A stretch of 64,000 nt of DNA from assembly GCF_041146875.1 (NCBI RefSeq), contig NZ_JBFRXP010000013.1, positions 23,945-87,944 on the forward strand. Reading direction: 5' to 3'. The stretch's first letter is position 1. The number at the start of each line of letters is the position of its first letter. The position numbers were made by a program, and so were the translations under genes. Positions 1 through 9,688 of the stretch are shown here, one piece after another. This stretch comes from Igneacidithiobacillus sp041146875 (GTDB lineage: Bacteria > Pseudomonadota > Gammaproteobacteria > Acidithiobacillales > Acidithiobacillaceae). The notes under the pieces were generated by a model. It did no database searches. It saw only the letters and a program-made list of their open reading frames with translations, and was not told the origin of the DNA.

Positions 1-1077
1 GCCGAATTTGTTGGCCCCTCCAGCCGATTTATCCACAAGGGGCTTACCTCTTCCGATGTGGTCGATACTGGTTTCGCTCTGCAATTACGCGATGCCGGTA
101 ACCTTCTGAAAACGGGTTTGCAACGCCTGGATCAAGCCCTGGTGCGTTTGGCCTGGAAATACAAAGACACGGTAATGATCGGTCGTTCCCACGGTATTCA
201 CGCTGAGCCGGTCACGTTTGGCCTGAAAGTGGCTGTGTGGCGGGCGGAGGCACAACGCAATTTACAACGCCTCGAACGCGCCATTGTATCAGTCTCTGTA
301 GGTATGTTGTCGGGTGCAGTCGGCACCTTTGCCAACATTGGTCCGGATGTCGAAGAAGCCGTATGCAAAGAGCTCGGTTTGCAGCCGGAGCTGGCGAGTA
401 CCCAGGTTATCTCGCGTGACCGCCATGCGGAATTCTTCAACACCTTGGCACTGATTGGCGGGTCCATCGAAAAGATCGCCATTGAAATTCGTCACCTGCA
501 GCGTACCGAGGTGTTGGAGGCGGAAGAACCCTTCACTGCCGGCCAAAAGGGCAGCTCGGCGATGCCGCATAAGCGCAATCCGATCCTCTCGGAAAACCTC
601 ACGGGCCTCGCGCGCTTGCTGCGTGGCTATGCGGGGATGGCCTTGGAGGACATCGCCCTATGGCATGAGCGGGACATCTCTCACTCCAGTGTGGAGCGCG
701 TGATTGGCCCGGATGCCTGCATTGTTCTCGATTTCATGTTACATCGCGCCAGCGGGCTGCTGGAAGGTTTGGTGGTCTACCCCGAGCGTATGCGCGAGAA
801 CCTCGACAAGATGCACGGCCTGATTTTTTCGCAGCGTGTTCTTTTGGCTCTCACGGAAAAAGGCATGCTGCGCGAGGATGCTTATCGTGTGGTGCAACGC
901 AATGCTATGCGCGTCTGGCAGGAAGGGCTGGATTTTCAGACCTTGTTGTTGGCAGATGGCGACTTGCAGCGTTATCTCTCGGCAGCAGATATCCGCGAGC
1001 TCTTTGACCTTAGCTACCATACCAAACAGATCGCCAGCATCTTTGCGCGGGTCTTTCCCGAGGGGCAACCAGCATGA
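1..1077 (+). CDS. purB: Adenylosuccinate lyase, 5' end cut by the window edge
   Basis: PurB cleaves succinyl-AICAR to AICAR and adenylosuccinate to AMP, both with loss of fumarate. The reading frame is open from base 1, so the true start lies outside the window and 358 residues are visible. The fumarase/aspartase superfamily motif TSSDVVDT lies at bases 46-69, and the flexible-loop signature SSAMPHKRNP at about 553-582 carries the catalytic serine. The stop codon overlaps the purC start (ATGA at 1074-1077), which indicates translational coupling in a pur operon. An internal GTG at 58 is not a plausible start because conserved sequence lies upstream of it. Confidence 0.97.
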   Translation, partial: AEFVGPSSRFIHKGLTSSDVVDTGFALQLRDAGNLLKTGLQRLDQALVRLAWKYKDTVMIGRSHGIHAEPVTFGLKVAVWRAEAQRNLQRLERAIVSVSVGMLSGAVGTFANIGPDVEEAVCKELGLQPELASTQVISRDRHAEFFNTLALIGGSIEKIAIEIRHLQRTEVLEAEEPFTAGQKGSSAMPHKRNPILSENLTGLARLLRGYAGMALEDIALWHERDISHSSVERVIGPDACIVLDFMLHRASGLLEGLVVYPERMRENLDKMHGLIFSQRVLLALTEKGMLREDAYRVVQRNAMRVWQEGLDFQTLLLADGDLQRYLSAADIRELFDLSYHTKQIASIFARVFPEGQPA

Positions 1078-1787
1078 GTGCACAGGAAAAGCTCTATGAA
1101 GGTAAGGCGAAGATCGTCTATGCCGGGGAAAACCCCGATGAATTGATTTTGCATTTCAAGGATGACACCTCTGCCTTCGACGGCGAAAAACTCGCCCAGC
1201 TCGCGCGCAAAGGCGAAGTGAACAATGCCTTCAACGCCTTTATCATGGAATATCTGCAAAAGGCCGGTGTGCCTACCCACTTTCTCCGTCGTAGTGGCAC
1301 GCAGGAGTCGGTGGTACAGCGTCTGGAGATGATTCCCGTGGAATGCGTCATTCGCAATCGCGCCGCTGGTTCTCTCTCTCGGCGTTTGGGGATTGAGGAA
1401 GGCCGTGTCCTCGCGCCGCCAGTGATGGAATTTTTCCTGAAGAGCGATGCGCTGCACGACCCGATGATTAACCGCTCCCACATCCGCAGCTTTGGCTGGG
1501 CGACAGCGGAAGAAGTGGAGCTGATGGCGCGCTGGACCGAGCGCGTAAACGTGCTGCTGGTCGATCTCTTCGCCCGCGCTGGCCTAATTCTTGTTGATTT
1601 CAAGCTTGAATTTGGGCGCTTCCATGGTGAACTGCGCCTCGGCGACGAATTCAGCCCTGATGGCTGTCGCCTGTGGGACGCCGAGAGCCTGGAGAAAATG
1701 GACAAAGACCGCTTTCGCCGCGATCTGGGCGGTGTGGTGGAGGCCTACGTCGAAGTGGCACGCCGTATCGGTGTGCCCCTCGACTAA
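1074..1787 (+). CDS. purC: SAICAR synthase
   Basis: This enzyme, phosphoribosylaminoimidazole-succinocarboxamide synthase, joins CAIR and aspartate with ATP to give SAICAR, the substrate of the PurB encoded just upstream. The 237-residue length is standard for the bacterial family. The N-terminal LYEGKAKIVY nucleotide-binding strand and the PVECVIRNRAAGS segment are recognisable. The start overlaps the purB stop by 4 bp. purL follows after a 42-bp gap, so the three genes probably form one operon. Confidence 0.97.
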   Translation: MSAQEKLYEGKAKIVYAGENPDELILHFKDDTSAFDGEKLAQLARKGEVNNAFNAFIMEYLQKAGVPTHFLRRSGTQESVVQRLEMIPVECVIRNRAAGSLSRRLGIEEGRVLAPPVMEFFLKSDALHDPMINRSHIRSFGWATAEEVELMARWTERVNVLLVDLFARAGLILVDFKLEFGRFHGELRLGDEFSPDGCRLWDAESLEKMDKDRFRRDLGGVVEAYVEVARRIGVPLD

Positions 1788-1829
1788 GCAGCTAAAAATA
1801 CCGTTTCCTAGGCTTTCCAGGAGATTGCC

Positions 1830-4800
1830 GTGACCTTCGCCATGCATCGCGGGGCTCGCGCCCTGTCCGCTTTCCGTGCGCAACGCCTCGTGCAGCGTGC
1901 CCAAGCTGAAGGGCTCGCCATACGTGGCCTTGCCGCGCGCTTCGTACACCTGCTCGATTGGGAGAAAACTCCTGGCAGCGATGAGCAAGGGCGTCTCGAA
2001 GCCCTGTTGACCTACGGCGAACACTGGGATGATAACTGTGCCGCCATGGAGATCGCCGTGGTGCCGCGTTTGGGCACGATATCTCCGTGGTCGAGCAAGG
2101 CGACAGAAATCGCCCAGGTCTGTGGCTTGGCGGGTCTACGGCGCATTGAGCGCGGCATCGCCTACTACGTCGATCATGAGCAAACCCTGCTGCCAGCAGA
2201 ACGAGCGAAATTGCTCGCCATACTCCATGATCCCCTAACCGAATCGGTATTGGAGGATTGGCAGGATGCCGAGATGGTGTTCGTGCATCCCGAGCCACGT
2301 CCCTTGCGCCGTATCCCCTTTTTACGGGAGGGGCTGCCAGCCTTGCAGGCCATCAATGAAGAGCTGGGCCTTGCCCTCTCCGGAGCAGAACTGGACTACC
2401 TCGCGCAGCTGTTTACCGGGCTAGAGCGTGACCCCAGCGATGCCGAATTGATGATGTTTGCCCAGGCGAACTCGGAGCACTGCCGGCACAAAGTCTTCAA
2501 CGCCCAGTTCCGCTTGGATGGCAAAGAAGAAGAAAACACCCTCTTTGGCATGATCCGCTCCACTCACCGTGCCCATCCGCAGGGCACGCTTTCTGCCTAC
2601 CACGACAACGCTGCGGTGATCGAAGCCCATGCCCCAAGCCAGTATTTTTGTGCGGCTGGCGATGGTGAATATCGCAGCTATGATGAGAAACTGGGAATTC
2701 TCATCAAGGTCGAAACCCATAACCATCCGACCGCCATTTCGCCCTTTCCCGGCGCAGCCACCGGCAGCGGCGGTGAGATTCGCGACGAAGGCGCTACCGG
2801 CCGTGGTGGTAAGGCAAAGATGGGGCTCTGCGGTTTTTCGGTATCGCATCTGCGTATTCCGGGCTATGAACAAAGCTGGGAAACGAATTTTTACGGGCGT
2901 CCACAACGGATTCGTTCGGCGCTGGAGATCATGCTGGAAGGCCCGATTGGTGCCGCAGCCTTCAACAACGAGTTCGGTCGGGCCAGTGTCGCTGGCTACT
3001 TTCGCGTCTTTGAGGGCGACCAGGATGGGCGCCATTGGGGCTACCACAAGCCGATCATGCTGGCTGGCGGCGTCGGACAAATTCGTCCTGGCTTGATTCA
3101 GAAGCTTCCTTTGCCGGTAGGTGCGAAGGTGCTGGTACTCGGTGGTCCGGCCATGCTCATTGGTCTGGGCGGTGGTGCCGCCTCGAGTGTGGCGAGCGGC
3201 AAGGGTGAAGAAACCCTCGACTTTGCCTCGGTACAACGCGGCAACCCAGAGATGCAACGGCGTGCGCAAGAGGTGATCGAACGTTGCATTGCTTTGGGAG
3301 ATGACTCGCCCATCCTCGCCATCCACGATGTGGGTGCCGGTGGCTTGTCCAATGCCCTGCCCGAGCTGCTGCACGATGGTGGGCGTGGCGGCGCCCTGCA
3401 ATTACGCGCGGTGCCCAATGAAGACCCCGCCATGTCGCCCATGGAAATCTGGTGCAATGAAGCGCAAGAGCGCTATGTGCTGGCTATATTGCCGGAGCGT
3501 CTGGAAGAATTTCTTGCCCTCTGTAAGCGCGAGCGTTGCCTGGTAGCAGTGTTGGGCGAGGCAGAGGAGGGCGACCGTCTGCGCATGCAGGACACGCTGT
3601 TGCAAGATTCCCCCGTAGATATGTCTCTTGATGCTTTGCTCGGCTGCCCACCCCGTATGCAACGTGATGCCCACAGTGTAGCGGTGCAAGCGCGATCACT
3701 CCTCGTAACGGACGAGGATCTGCGCCAACTTGCGTACGCGGTACTTCGCCATCCCTCGGTTGCCAGCAAAGAGTTTCTCATTACCATTGGCGACCGCAGT
3801 GTTGGCGGCCTGATTGCCCGTGACCAGATGGTCGGGCCCTGGCAGGTACCGGTAGCCGATTGTGCGGTTTCGGCCGCCGATTTCTGGCGGCTCCATGGTG
3901 AGGCTATGGCTTTGGGTGAACGCGGACCGGTAGCGGTGCTCGATGCACCGGCGAGTGGCCGCCTTGCCCTCGCCGAGGCACTGACCAACCTCTTTGCTGC
4001 CGATGTGCAGGAGCTCGGGCAGATCAAGCTCTCGGCCAACTGGATGGCGGCAGTCAATGTGCCCGGCGAGGACGCACGCCTGTTTGATACCGTGCGTAGT
4101 GTGGCAGAAGAAATCTGCCCGGCCCTGGAGTTGAGTATTCCCGTTGGTAAGGACTCCCTCTCTATGCAGAGTGTCTGGCAAGACGGCGATACGCAAAAAT
4201 CCGTGACTGGGCCCTTGAGCCTGGTGGTGACCGCAGTGGCGCCGGTGGCGAATGTGGCCAAGACCTGGACCCCGCAATTGCAGGGCCTGCCCGACACTGA
4301 TCTCTGGCTTTTGGACCTGGGGCGTGGCCGTCTCGGCGCATCGGTGCTGGCGCAGGTGCTGGGGCAGATGGGCGCGGAGCCCGCGGACCTAGACGATCCG
4401 AAACTGCTGCGAGCGAGCTTCAATTTGCTACATACACTCCGGCAGGAAGGCGTTGTCCTCGCGTATCATGACCGCTCGGATGGCGGGCTCTGGGCGAGTG
4501 TCTGCGAGATGTCCTTTGCCGGGCGACTAGGCGCGGAAGTCACCATTCCCGAAAATACCGACGCCATGGCCTTTCTTTTTGCCGAAGAGCCAGGTTGCCT
4601 CCTGCAAATTCGGGAGAAAGACGCGGCGCTTTTGCGGAGTCTCACGCGCGCCGTAGGGCTGGATGCGCGACTACATTGCCTGGGTCGGGTGAACTCGGAT
4701 TGGCGCGTGCGGGTGCTACAGGATGGTGCGCCCCTGCTCGATGAGGCCGGCACGGATTTGCTCGGCGCTTGGGCGGAGACCAGCTATCGCATGCAATCCC

Positions 4801-5687
4801 TGCGTGATGCCCCCGACTGTGCCGCCGAGGCCTATGCCCAGACAACAGAGACATTGCCTAGCCTATTCAGCAATTGGCAAGAAGCGAAGCGCAGCAGCTT
4901 TCCGGCTCCGCAGATCGGCGCTGCGAAACCTCGGGTAGCGATTCTGCGCGAAGAGGGTGTCAATGGTCAGGTGGAGATGGCGGCGGCCTTCGCCCGCAGC
5001 GGCTTCACCGCAGTAGACGTACACATGAGTGACTTGCTCGCCGGCCGCGACGACATACGCAACTACCCGGTTTTCGCTGCCTGCGGGGGATTTTCTTATG
5101 GCGATGTGTTGGGCGCTGGCGCTGGCTGGGCCAAGTCAATCCTTTACCATGCTGATCTACGCAGCCAGTTTTCCGAGTATTTTGCCGATTCCACGCGCCT
5201 GGCCCTGGGTGTCTGTAATGGCTGTCAGATGTTGGCAGAGTTGCACGAGCTCATTCCCGGTACAGAACATTGGCCAAGCTTCCGCCGCAATCGCTCGGAA
5301 CAATTCGAGGCGCGTCTAGCTATGGTCGAGGTTCTTGAATCCCCATCGCCACTGTTTGCCGGACTGGCAGGGTTGCAAGCGCCCATCGTTGTTGCGCATG
5401 GAGAAGGGCGTGCCGAGTTCCGTGAGCCAGCCCATCTTGTCCATGCGCCGGTGACCATGCGTTATATCAACGGAAATGGGCAGGCAGCCAGCCAGTATCC
5501 CGCCAATCCCAATGGTTCTCCGCTTGGTGTCACCGGTTTGTGTTCAGATACCGGCAGGGTGAGTATCCTTATGCCACATCCCGAGCGGGTAGTGCGCAGC
5601 GTGCAGATGAGTTGGCGACCAGCAGACTGGGATGCTGATACCCCTTGGTTGGAGATCTTCCGCAACACCTACCGCAGCGTTTCCTGA
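1830..5687 (+). CDS. purL: Phosphoribosylformylglycinamidine synthase (FGAM synthase), single-chain type
   Basis: PurL converts FGAR to FGAM using glutamine and ATP in the cytoplasm. The 1285-residue chain is the long proteobacterial form that fuses a PurS-like N-terminal region, the two-lobed synthetase and a C-terminal class I glutaminase. Visible motifs are the metal/ATP segment GGEIRDEG, the glutaminase nucleophile at about Cys1129 in GVCNGCQM, and the downstream HPE of the catalytic triad. The GTG start at 1830 is preceded by AGGAGA at a usable distance. An internal ATG four codons later is possible but fits the ribosome binding site less well. Confidence 0.97.
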   Translation: MTFAMHRGARALSAFRAQRLVQRAQAEGLAIRGLAARFVHLLDWEKTPGSDEQGRLEALLTYGEHWDDNCAAMEIAVVPRLGTISPWSSKATEIAQVCGLAGLRRIERGIAYYVDHEQTLLPAERAKLLAILHDPLTESVLEDWQDAEMVFVHPEPRPLRRIPFLREGLPALQAINEELGLALSGAELDYLAQLFTGLERDPSDAELMMFAQANSEHCRHKVFNAQFRLDGKEEENTLFGMIRSTHRAHPQGTLSAYHDNAAVIEAHAPSQYFCAAGDGEYRSYDEKLGILIKVETHNHPTAISPFPGAATGSGGEIRDEGATGRGGKAKMGLCGFSVSHLRIPGYEQSWETNFYGRPQRIRSALEIMLEGPIGAAAFNNEFGRASVAGYFRVFEGDQDGRHWGYHKPIMLAGGVGQIRPGLIQKLPLPVGAKVLVLGGPAMLIGLGGGAASSVASGKGEETLDFASVQRGNPEMQRRAQEVIERCIALGDDSPILAIHDVGAGGLSNALPELLHDGGRGGALQLRAVPNEDPAMSPMEIWCNEAQERYVLAILPERLEEFLALCKRERCLVAVLGEAEEGDRLRMQDTLLQDSPVDMSLDALLGCPPRMQRDAHSVAVQARSLLVTDEDLRQLAYAVLRHPSVASKEFLITIGDRSVGGLIARDQMVGPWQVPVADCAVSAADFWRLHGEAMALGERGPVAVLDAPASGRLALAEALTNLFAADVQELGQIKLSANWMAAVNVPGEDARLFDTVRSVAEEICPALELSIPVGKDSLSMQSVWQDGDTQKSVTGPLSLVVTAVAPVANVAKTWTPQLQGLPDTDLWLLDLGRGRLGASVLAQVLGQMGAEPADLDDPKLLRASFNLLHTLRQEGVVLAYHDRSDGGLWASVCEMSFAGRLGAEVTIPENTDAMAFLFAEEPGCLLQIREKDAALLRSLTRAVGLDARLHCLGRVNSDWRVRVLQDGAPLLDEAGTDLLGAWAETSYRMQSLRDAPDCAAEAYAQTTETLPSLFSNWQEAKRSSFPAPQIGAAKPRVAILREEGVNGQVEMAAAFARSGFTAVDVHMSDLLAGRDDIRNYPVFAACGGFSYGDVLGAGAGWAKSILYHADLRSQFSEYFADSTRLALGVCNGCQMLAELHELIPGTEHWPSFRRNRSEQFEARLAMVEVLESPSPLFAGLAGLQAPIVVAHGEGRAEFREPAHLVHAPVTMRYINGNGQAASQYPANPNGSPLGVTGLCSDTGRVSILMPHPERVVRSVQMSWRPADWDADTPWLEIFRNTYRSVS

Positions 5688-5700
5688 CGATACGCTGCGG
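5672..5700. terminator. Hairpin at the purL / mrcA convergent junction
   Basis: A perfect 9-bp stem (CCGCAGCGT at 5672-5680 with ACGCTGCGG at 5692-5700) encloses an 11-nt loop that contains the purL stop codon. It sits between two convergent genes and could end transcription from the left. No clear T-run follows on either strand, so intrinsic termination is only a reasonable guess. Confidence 0.5.
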
Positions 5701-5713
5701 CTAGCCTCCCTTA

Positions 5714-8200
5714 TTAGAAGAGGTTTTTGATCGTTTCGATCAGCTTGCTGCTTTCGCCACTGCTGGTACTTGCCGTGGAGGAAGTTGCGCTGGCAACCGT
5801 GGGATATCCGGTCAAGTAGTCAGATACGCCAACCGGACTGGAAAAGCTTTGTGTTGCACCTGCCACGCTAGCTGGCCGGGGGAAGGGTAGATCAGGCGTT
5901 TTGGCCAGAGCCGTCTTCATGTAGTGAATCCAGATCGGTAGTGCTTGGCGCGCTCCGGCTGCCCAATGCCCCATCGTACGGTTATCGTCATAGCCCACCC
6001 AGACACTGGTGGTAATCTGCGGACTGAAGCCGTTGAACCAGGCATTGTTTTCGTTGTTCGTGGTGCCAGTTTTTCCTGCGATGTCGTGGCGCCCCAAGCT
6101 TTGGGCGGCAACACCCGTACCAATTTTGATTACCTGCTGCATCATTTCGGTCATCAGGTAGGCAACTCCGGCTGGAATTGCCGACTCTGTGGGCGGCGCT
6201 TCATACCCCATCGGGCAACCGAGTAACGACACCTGGGTGCCGTTGCTCTTGACGATCTTGCGGATGAGATAGGGCTTGACTAGATGACCGCCGTTGGAGA
6301 AGACCGCGTAACCGCGCGCCATCTGTATGGGCGCGAAGTCACCAGAGCCGAGAACCATGGACGGCACTCCTGGCACCTGCTTGGCCGGAAAGCCAAAGCG
6401 CTGCACGTACTGTGCCGCGTACGGAATGCCAATATCCATGAGGATGCGTACGCTGGGCACGTTGTGGGAATAGGCCAAATTCGACCAGACTGGGATCGGC
6501 GTATTAGAAAATTGATTGCTGTAATTGGTCGGGCTGTAGACCTGGCCAGATGGCAACGTAATTGACAGCGGCGTGTCGGGAATCAAAGTCTGCGGGGTCA
6601 TGTAGGTGCTGGAACCCGAGGCGAGGAGTGCGGGAGCATCCATGGCCGCAGCATAAACGAAAGGCTTGAAGCCAGAACCGGGTTGCCGGTAGGCAAAGAC
6701 GGCACGATTGAAGTGGCTCAGTTCGTAACTAAAGCCACCACTCATGGCGAGAATTGCCCCAGTTTGACTGTCCAGACTGACAATGGCGCCTTGCACCTTG
6801 GGTATCTGCGTCAATTGCCAGCCAGCATTAGGACCAGGTGAAGACCAGACATTGGCGCCCCATTCCGCATCTGCACCCACCGTTACCGCTCGCACATAAG
6901 GGCGCAACCAGACCAGATCGCCTGGGTGCAATACGCTATCGACGCTGCGCGGCTTAGGTCCGCCGATGCGCGAGCGCGCCCAGGCGACGTCGCGTAGGGC
7001 CAACGTAACCGTTTGTTTGCCCTGTAGGGAAAGTTGGGCACTTTTTGCGGAACTCGCGGTGACGACCGCCCATTTCAGATTGGCGGGGTCATGCGAAGGA
7101 AGCTCACTCGGGCGCTTGCCAGCGAGTGCCGACTGTAATTCCGTACCTTGCAGACGGGCGATGGGACCGCGATAGCTTTTCGGGTCGAGGCTATTGAGGC
7201 CCATATCGTAATTTTCCAGTCCGATTTCCAGTGCCTGGTTGGCCGCTTGCTGATCCTGCGGATCAATACTGGTGTAGACCTTCAAGCCTGAACGATAGGT
7301 GAAATCGGTGCCAAACTGTTGGCTCAGCCAATTGGCGATCCAGTCCGTGACATAGGGAGCACTGTTGGACGCGGATTCGTGATAACGGGAGAGGATCGGT
7401 TCCTGTTTGGCCGCATTCATTTCGCTGTGGCTGATGTAGCCGCGCGCGTACATGCGGCGTAACACGTAATCCCGACGCTTAGTTGCCAGTTGGGGATTGA
7501 CCACGGGGTTTAAGTAAGAAGGTGCAGGCGGTAGGCCGGCAATTGTCGCCATTTCCCCAAGGGTGAGTTGATCGACGCGCTTGCCAAAATAGGTCTCTGC
7601 TGCCGCCTCGACGCCATAGGCGCCTTGCCCGAGATAGATCTTGTTGAGGTAGAGCTCGAGAATCTGGGCGTGGGAAAAATGCTGCGCAAGCTTATAGGCG
7701 AGCAAGATCTCCGCCACTTTACGGGTGATGGTCTTCTGCGGTGTAAGGTAGAAGTTGCGGGCCACCTGCTCAGGGATGGTACTGGCCCCCTGCACTGGCG
7801 CCAAATGGGTCAGGTCGACAAAAGCGGCCCGTAAAATGCCGGGTAAACTGACGGGATAGTACAACGGGTTGTTGCTGTAAAAATGAGAATTTTCTGCAGA
7901 AATAAAAGCTTCCTGCAGTTGTTTGGGAATCTGCTGTAAAGGCAGGGCGTAGCGCATCTGTGGGCCGACTACCTGCAGCAAGCTGCCATTGGCGGCATAA
8001 ATACGCAGGGGTTCGTCAGGATGCCACTCCTTGAGCTCATGCACAGGCGGTAGGGTGGACCAGATACGGTAGGTAAAAATCGCCGCACCGATGAAGATGT
8101 TGGCGATGATTAACAGCCCAATGACGAACACCCAACGTCCAATATGACGCTGCTTGCGCGGCGCCACCTTGGCCGCACCCGACGATTGCCCTTTGCCCAT
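5714..8200 (-). CDS. mrcA: Class A penicillin-binding protein 1A (glycosyltransferase plus transpeptidase)
   Basis: A bifunctional peptidoglycan synthase anchored in the inner membrane. The 828 residues contain a basic N-terminus, one membrane segment at about residues 21-43, a family 51 glycosyltransferase domain (about 65-240), an OB-like insert and a transpeptidase domain. Transpeptidase motifs are intact: SGFK (active-site Ser) in RQPGSGFKPF, SHN, and KTGTTN. The glycosyltransferase motifs are unusual. The first reads AENSHFYSNNP where ED..FY.HHG is usual, and the second reads STIPEQ where STITQQ is usual. The catalytic Glu103 and the later RKVAE glutamate remain. ponA/mrcA is the closest family. 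The gene is divergent from gltX. Confidence 0.93.
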   Translation of the reverse strand: MGKGQSSGAAKVAPRKQRHIGRWVFVIGLLIIANIFIGAAIFTYRIWSTLPPVHELKEWHPDEPLRIYAANGSLLQVVGPQMRYALPLQQIPKQLQEAFISAENSHFYSNNPLYYPVSLPGILRAAFVDLTHLAPVQGASTIPEQVARNFYLTPQKTITRKVAEILLAYKLAQHFSHAQILELYLNKIYLGQGAYGVEAAAETYFGKRVDQLTLGEMATIAGLPPAPSYLNPVVNPQLATKRRDYVLRRMYARGYISHSEMNAAKQEPILSRYHESASNSAPYVTDWIANWLSQQFGTDFTYRSGLKVYTSIDPQDQQAANQALEIGLENYDMGLNSLDPKSYRGPIARLQGTELQSALAGKRPSELPSHDPANLKWAVVTASSAKSAQLSLQGKQTVTLALRDVAWARSRIGGPKPRSVDSVLHPGDLVWLRPYVRAVTVGADAEWGANVWSSPGPNAGWQLTQIPKVQGAIVSLDSQTGAILAMSGGFSYELSHFNRAVFAYRQPGSGFKPFVYAAAMDAPALLASGSSTYMTPQTLIPDTPLSITLPSGQVYSPTNYSNQFSNTPIPVWSNLAYSHNVPSVRILMDIGIPYAAQYVQRFGFPAKQVPGVPSMVLGSGDFAPIQMARGYAVFSNGGHLVKPYLIRKIVKSNGTQVSLLGCPMGYEAPPTESAIPAGVAYLMTEMMQQVIKIGTGVAAQSLGRHDIAGKTGTTNNENNAWFNGFSPQITTSVWVGYDDNRTMGHWAAGARQALPIWIHYMKTALAKTPDLPFPRPASVAGATQSFSSPVGVSDYLTGYPTVASATSSTASTSSGESSKLIETIKNLF

Positions 8201-8230
8201 GTACCTTCCCTACGATGACGATATTTTCAG

Positions 8231-8252
8231 GCCCCGCCGATTGCGGCGAGGC
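8231..8252. other. Imperfect hairpin in the mrcA-gltX divergent gap
   Basis: GCCCCGCCG and CGGCGAGGC form a 9-bp stem with one mismatch around an ATTG loop. It is not followed by T residues. In this divergent gap it would fall in the 5' leader of gltX or in a promoter, and its role is unknown. Confidence 0.35.
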
Positions 8253-8275
8253 CCTTGGGCTTCTATCATACCACG

Positions 8276-9670
8276 ATGAATTTCACGAGTCGCTTTGCGC
8301 CCAGCCCTACGGGCTACATTCACTTGGGTAACGCTCGCACGGCTTTGTTCGCGTTCTTTCTCGCGCGGCAAAGTGGCGGACGTTTCGTTCTACGCATGGA
8401 AGATACCGATCAGGCACGCTCCCCGGCAGAGTTGGCGGCGGCTCTTATAGATGACCTGCGCTGGCTCGGACTGAACTGGGATGAAGGCCCGGATTGTGGC
8501 GGTCCACACGGGCCGTATGCACAAATGCAGCGCCTGCCCATCTACGCCGATCTCTTTCGAAAACTTCTCGATGCCGGATATGCCTACCCCTGTTTTTGCA
8601 CGGCAGAAGAGCTTGCCGCTGAGCGCGAAAATCAGCGGCAGCGGGGTAGGGCTCCACGTTATTCGGGGCGCTGTCGTACGTTGTCGCGCGAAGAATCGCA
8701 AAAGCGCTTGGCGGCAGGGGAAGAGGCTACCCTGCGCTTTGCCGTACCGCGTTCTGGTGCCTTGCAGGTGGACGATCTCGTTTGGGGAGCGCGCAGTTAT
8801 GCCCTAGCGGACCTCGGGGATTTCGTAATCCGGCGCAGCGACGGCTCGCCCTCTTTTTTCTTTGCCAACGCTGTGGATGATGCCCTGATGGGTATTAACC
8901 TGGTGATTCGCGGTGAGGATCATCTCACCAATACCCCGCGCCAAATTTTGATTCTGCAGGCGCTGGATTTGCCGACGCCGCAATATGCCCACTTGCCACT
9001 CTTGCAAGGCAACGACGGGCAGCCTCTCTCCAAGCGCAATGGCGCGGCAAGCCTACGCGAGATGCGGGCACAGGGTTATCTCCCGGCAGCGCTGCGGAAT
9101 TATTTGGGGCAACTCGGACACCATTATGCCGAGGCCCATTGGCGCAGCGACGTCGAGCTCATTACTGATTTTTCCTTGCCGCAGATCGGGCGCGCCCCGG
9201 CGCATTTCGATGCGGAGCAACTACAGTATTGGCAGGAGCAGACGATCCAGAATGCAGAGCTCGAAGGCCTGATCCATTGGTTGCAGCCGGCTCTGGATCT
9301 GGTACCTAGCGAAAAACGTGATGATTTTGTGGCTGCTGTACGCGGTAATATCCGCTTTCCCGCAGATGCCGTTATTTGGGCAGAGTGCTGTTTCGCGCCC
9401 CTGCAACTTAGCGAGGAAGCGCGCAAGGAATTGCGCGAGACTCCAGAAGATTTCTGGTTGCAAGCGCGGGCCTGCTACACAGCGCAGCCCGAGGATTTTC
9501 GCGCCTGGACGCGCCAGCTTGCGCAGCAGACTGGCTGTAAGGGCCGCGACCTGTATCATCCCTTGCGCATAGCGCTTACTGGACGTGAACAGGGTCCGGA
9601 GCTGGCGCAATTGCTGCCCCTGATCCCGCATGCGGAAGTGCTGCATCGTCTGGCACCCCTCGCATCCTGA
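8276..9670 (+). CDS. gltX: Glutamyl-tRNA synthetase
   Basis: A class I aminoacyl-tRNA synthetase that charges tRNA with glutamate. The first ATG at 8276 gives 464 residues and starts just before RFAPSPTGYIHLGNA, the HIGH-type signature. An in-frame TTG at 8255 would add seven non-conserved residues. The KMSKS-type loop reads PLSKRNG. The zinc-like segment CFCTAEE and the C-terminal anticodon-binding helical domain are present. I recall that Acidithiobacillus ferrooxidans carries two GluRS enzymes with different tRNA preferences (tRNA-Glu versus tRNA-Gln). Which one this corresponds to cannot be told from the sequence alone. cysS follows closely. Confidence 0.95.
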   Translation: MNFTSRFAPSPTGYIHLGNARTALFAFFLARQSGGRFVLRMEDTDQARSPAELAAALIDDLRWLGLNWDEGPDCGGPHGPYAQMQRLPIYADLFRKLLDAGYAYPCFCTAEELAAERENQRQRGRAPRYSGRCRTLSREESQKRLAAGEEATLRFAVPRSGALQVDDLVWGARSYALADLGDFVIRRSDGSPSFFFANAVDDALMGINLVIRGEDHLTNTPRQILILQALDLPTPQYAHLPLLQGNDGQPLSKRNGAASLREMRAQGYLPAALRNYLGQLGHHYAEAHWRSDVELITDFSLPQIGRAPAHFDAEQLQYWQEQTIQNAELEGLIHWLQPALDLVPSEKRDDFVAAVRGNIRFPADAVIWAECCFAPLQLSEEARKELRETPEDFWLQARACYTAQPEDFRAWTRQLAQQTGCKGRDLYHPLRIALTGREQGPELAQLLPLIPHAEVLHRLAPLAS

Positions 9671-9688
9671 GCGAGTCTCGAGGAACAC

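Noticed and set aside
2421..4423. Long antisense frames (up to 326 and 316 codons) on the minus strand of purL
   Set aside because: They are shadows of a GC-rich coding gene. Their products show no domain and no ribosome binding site, and purL is intact across the region.
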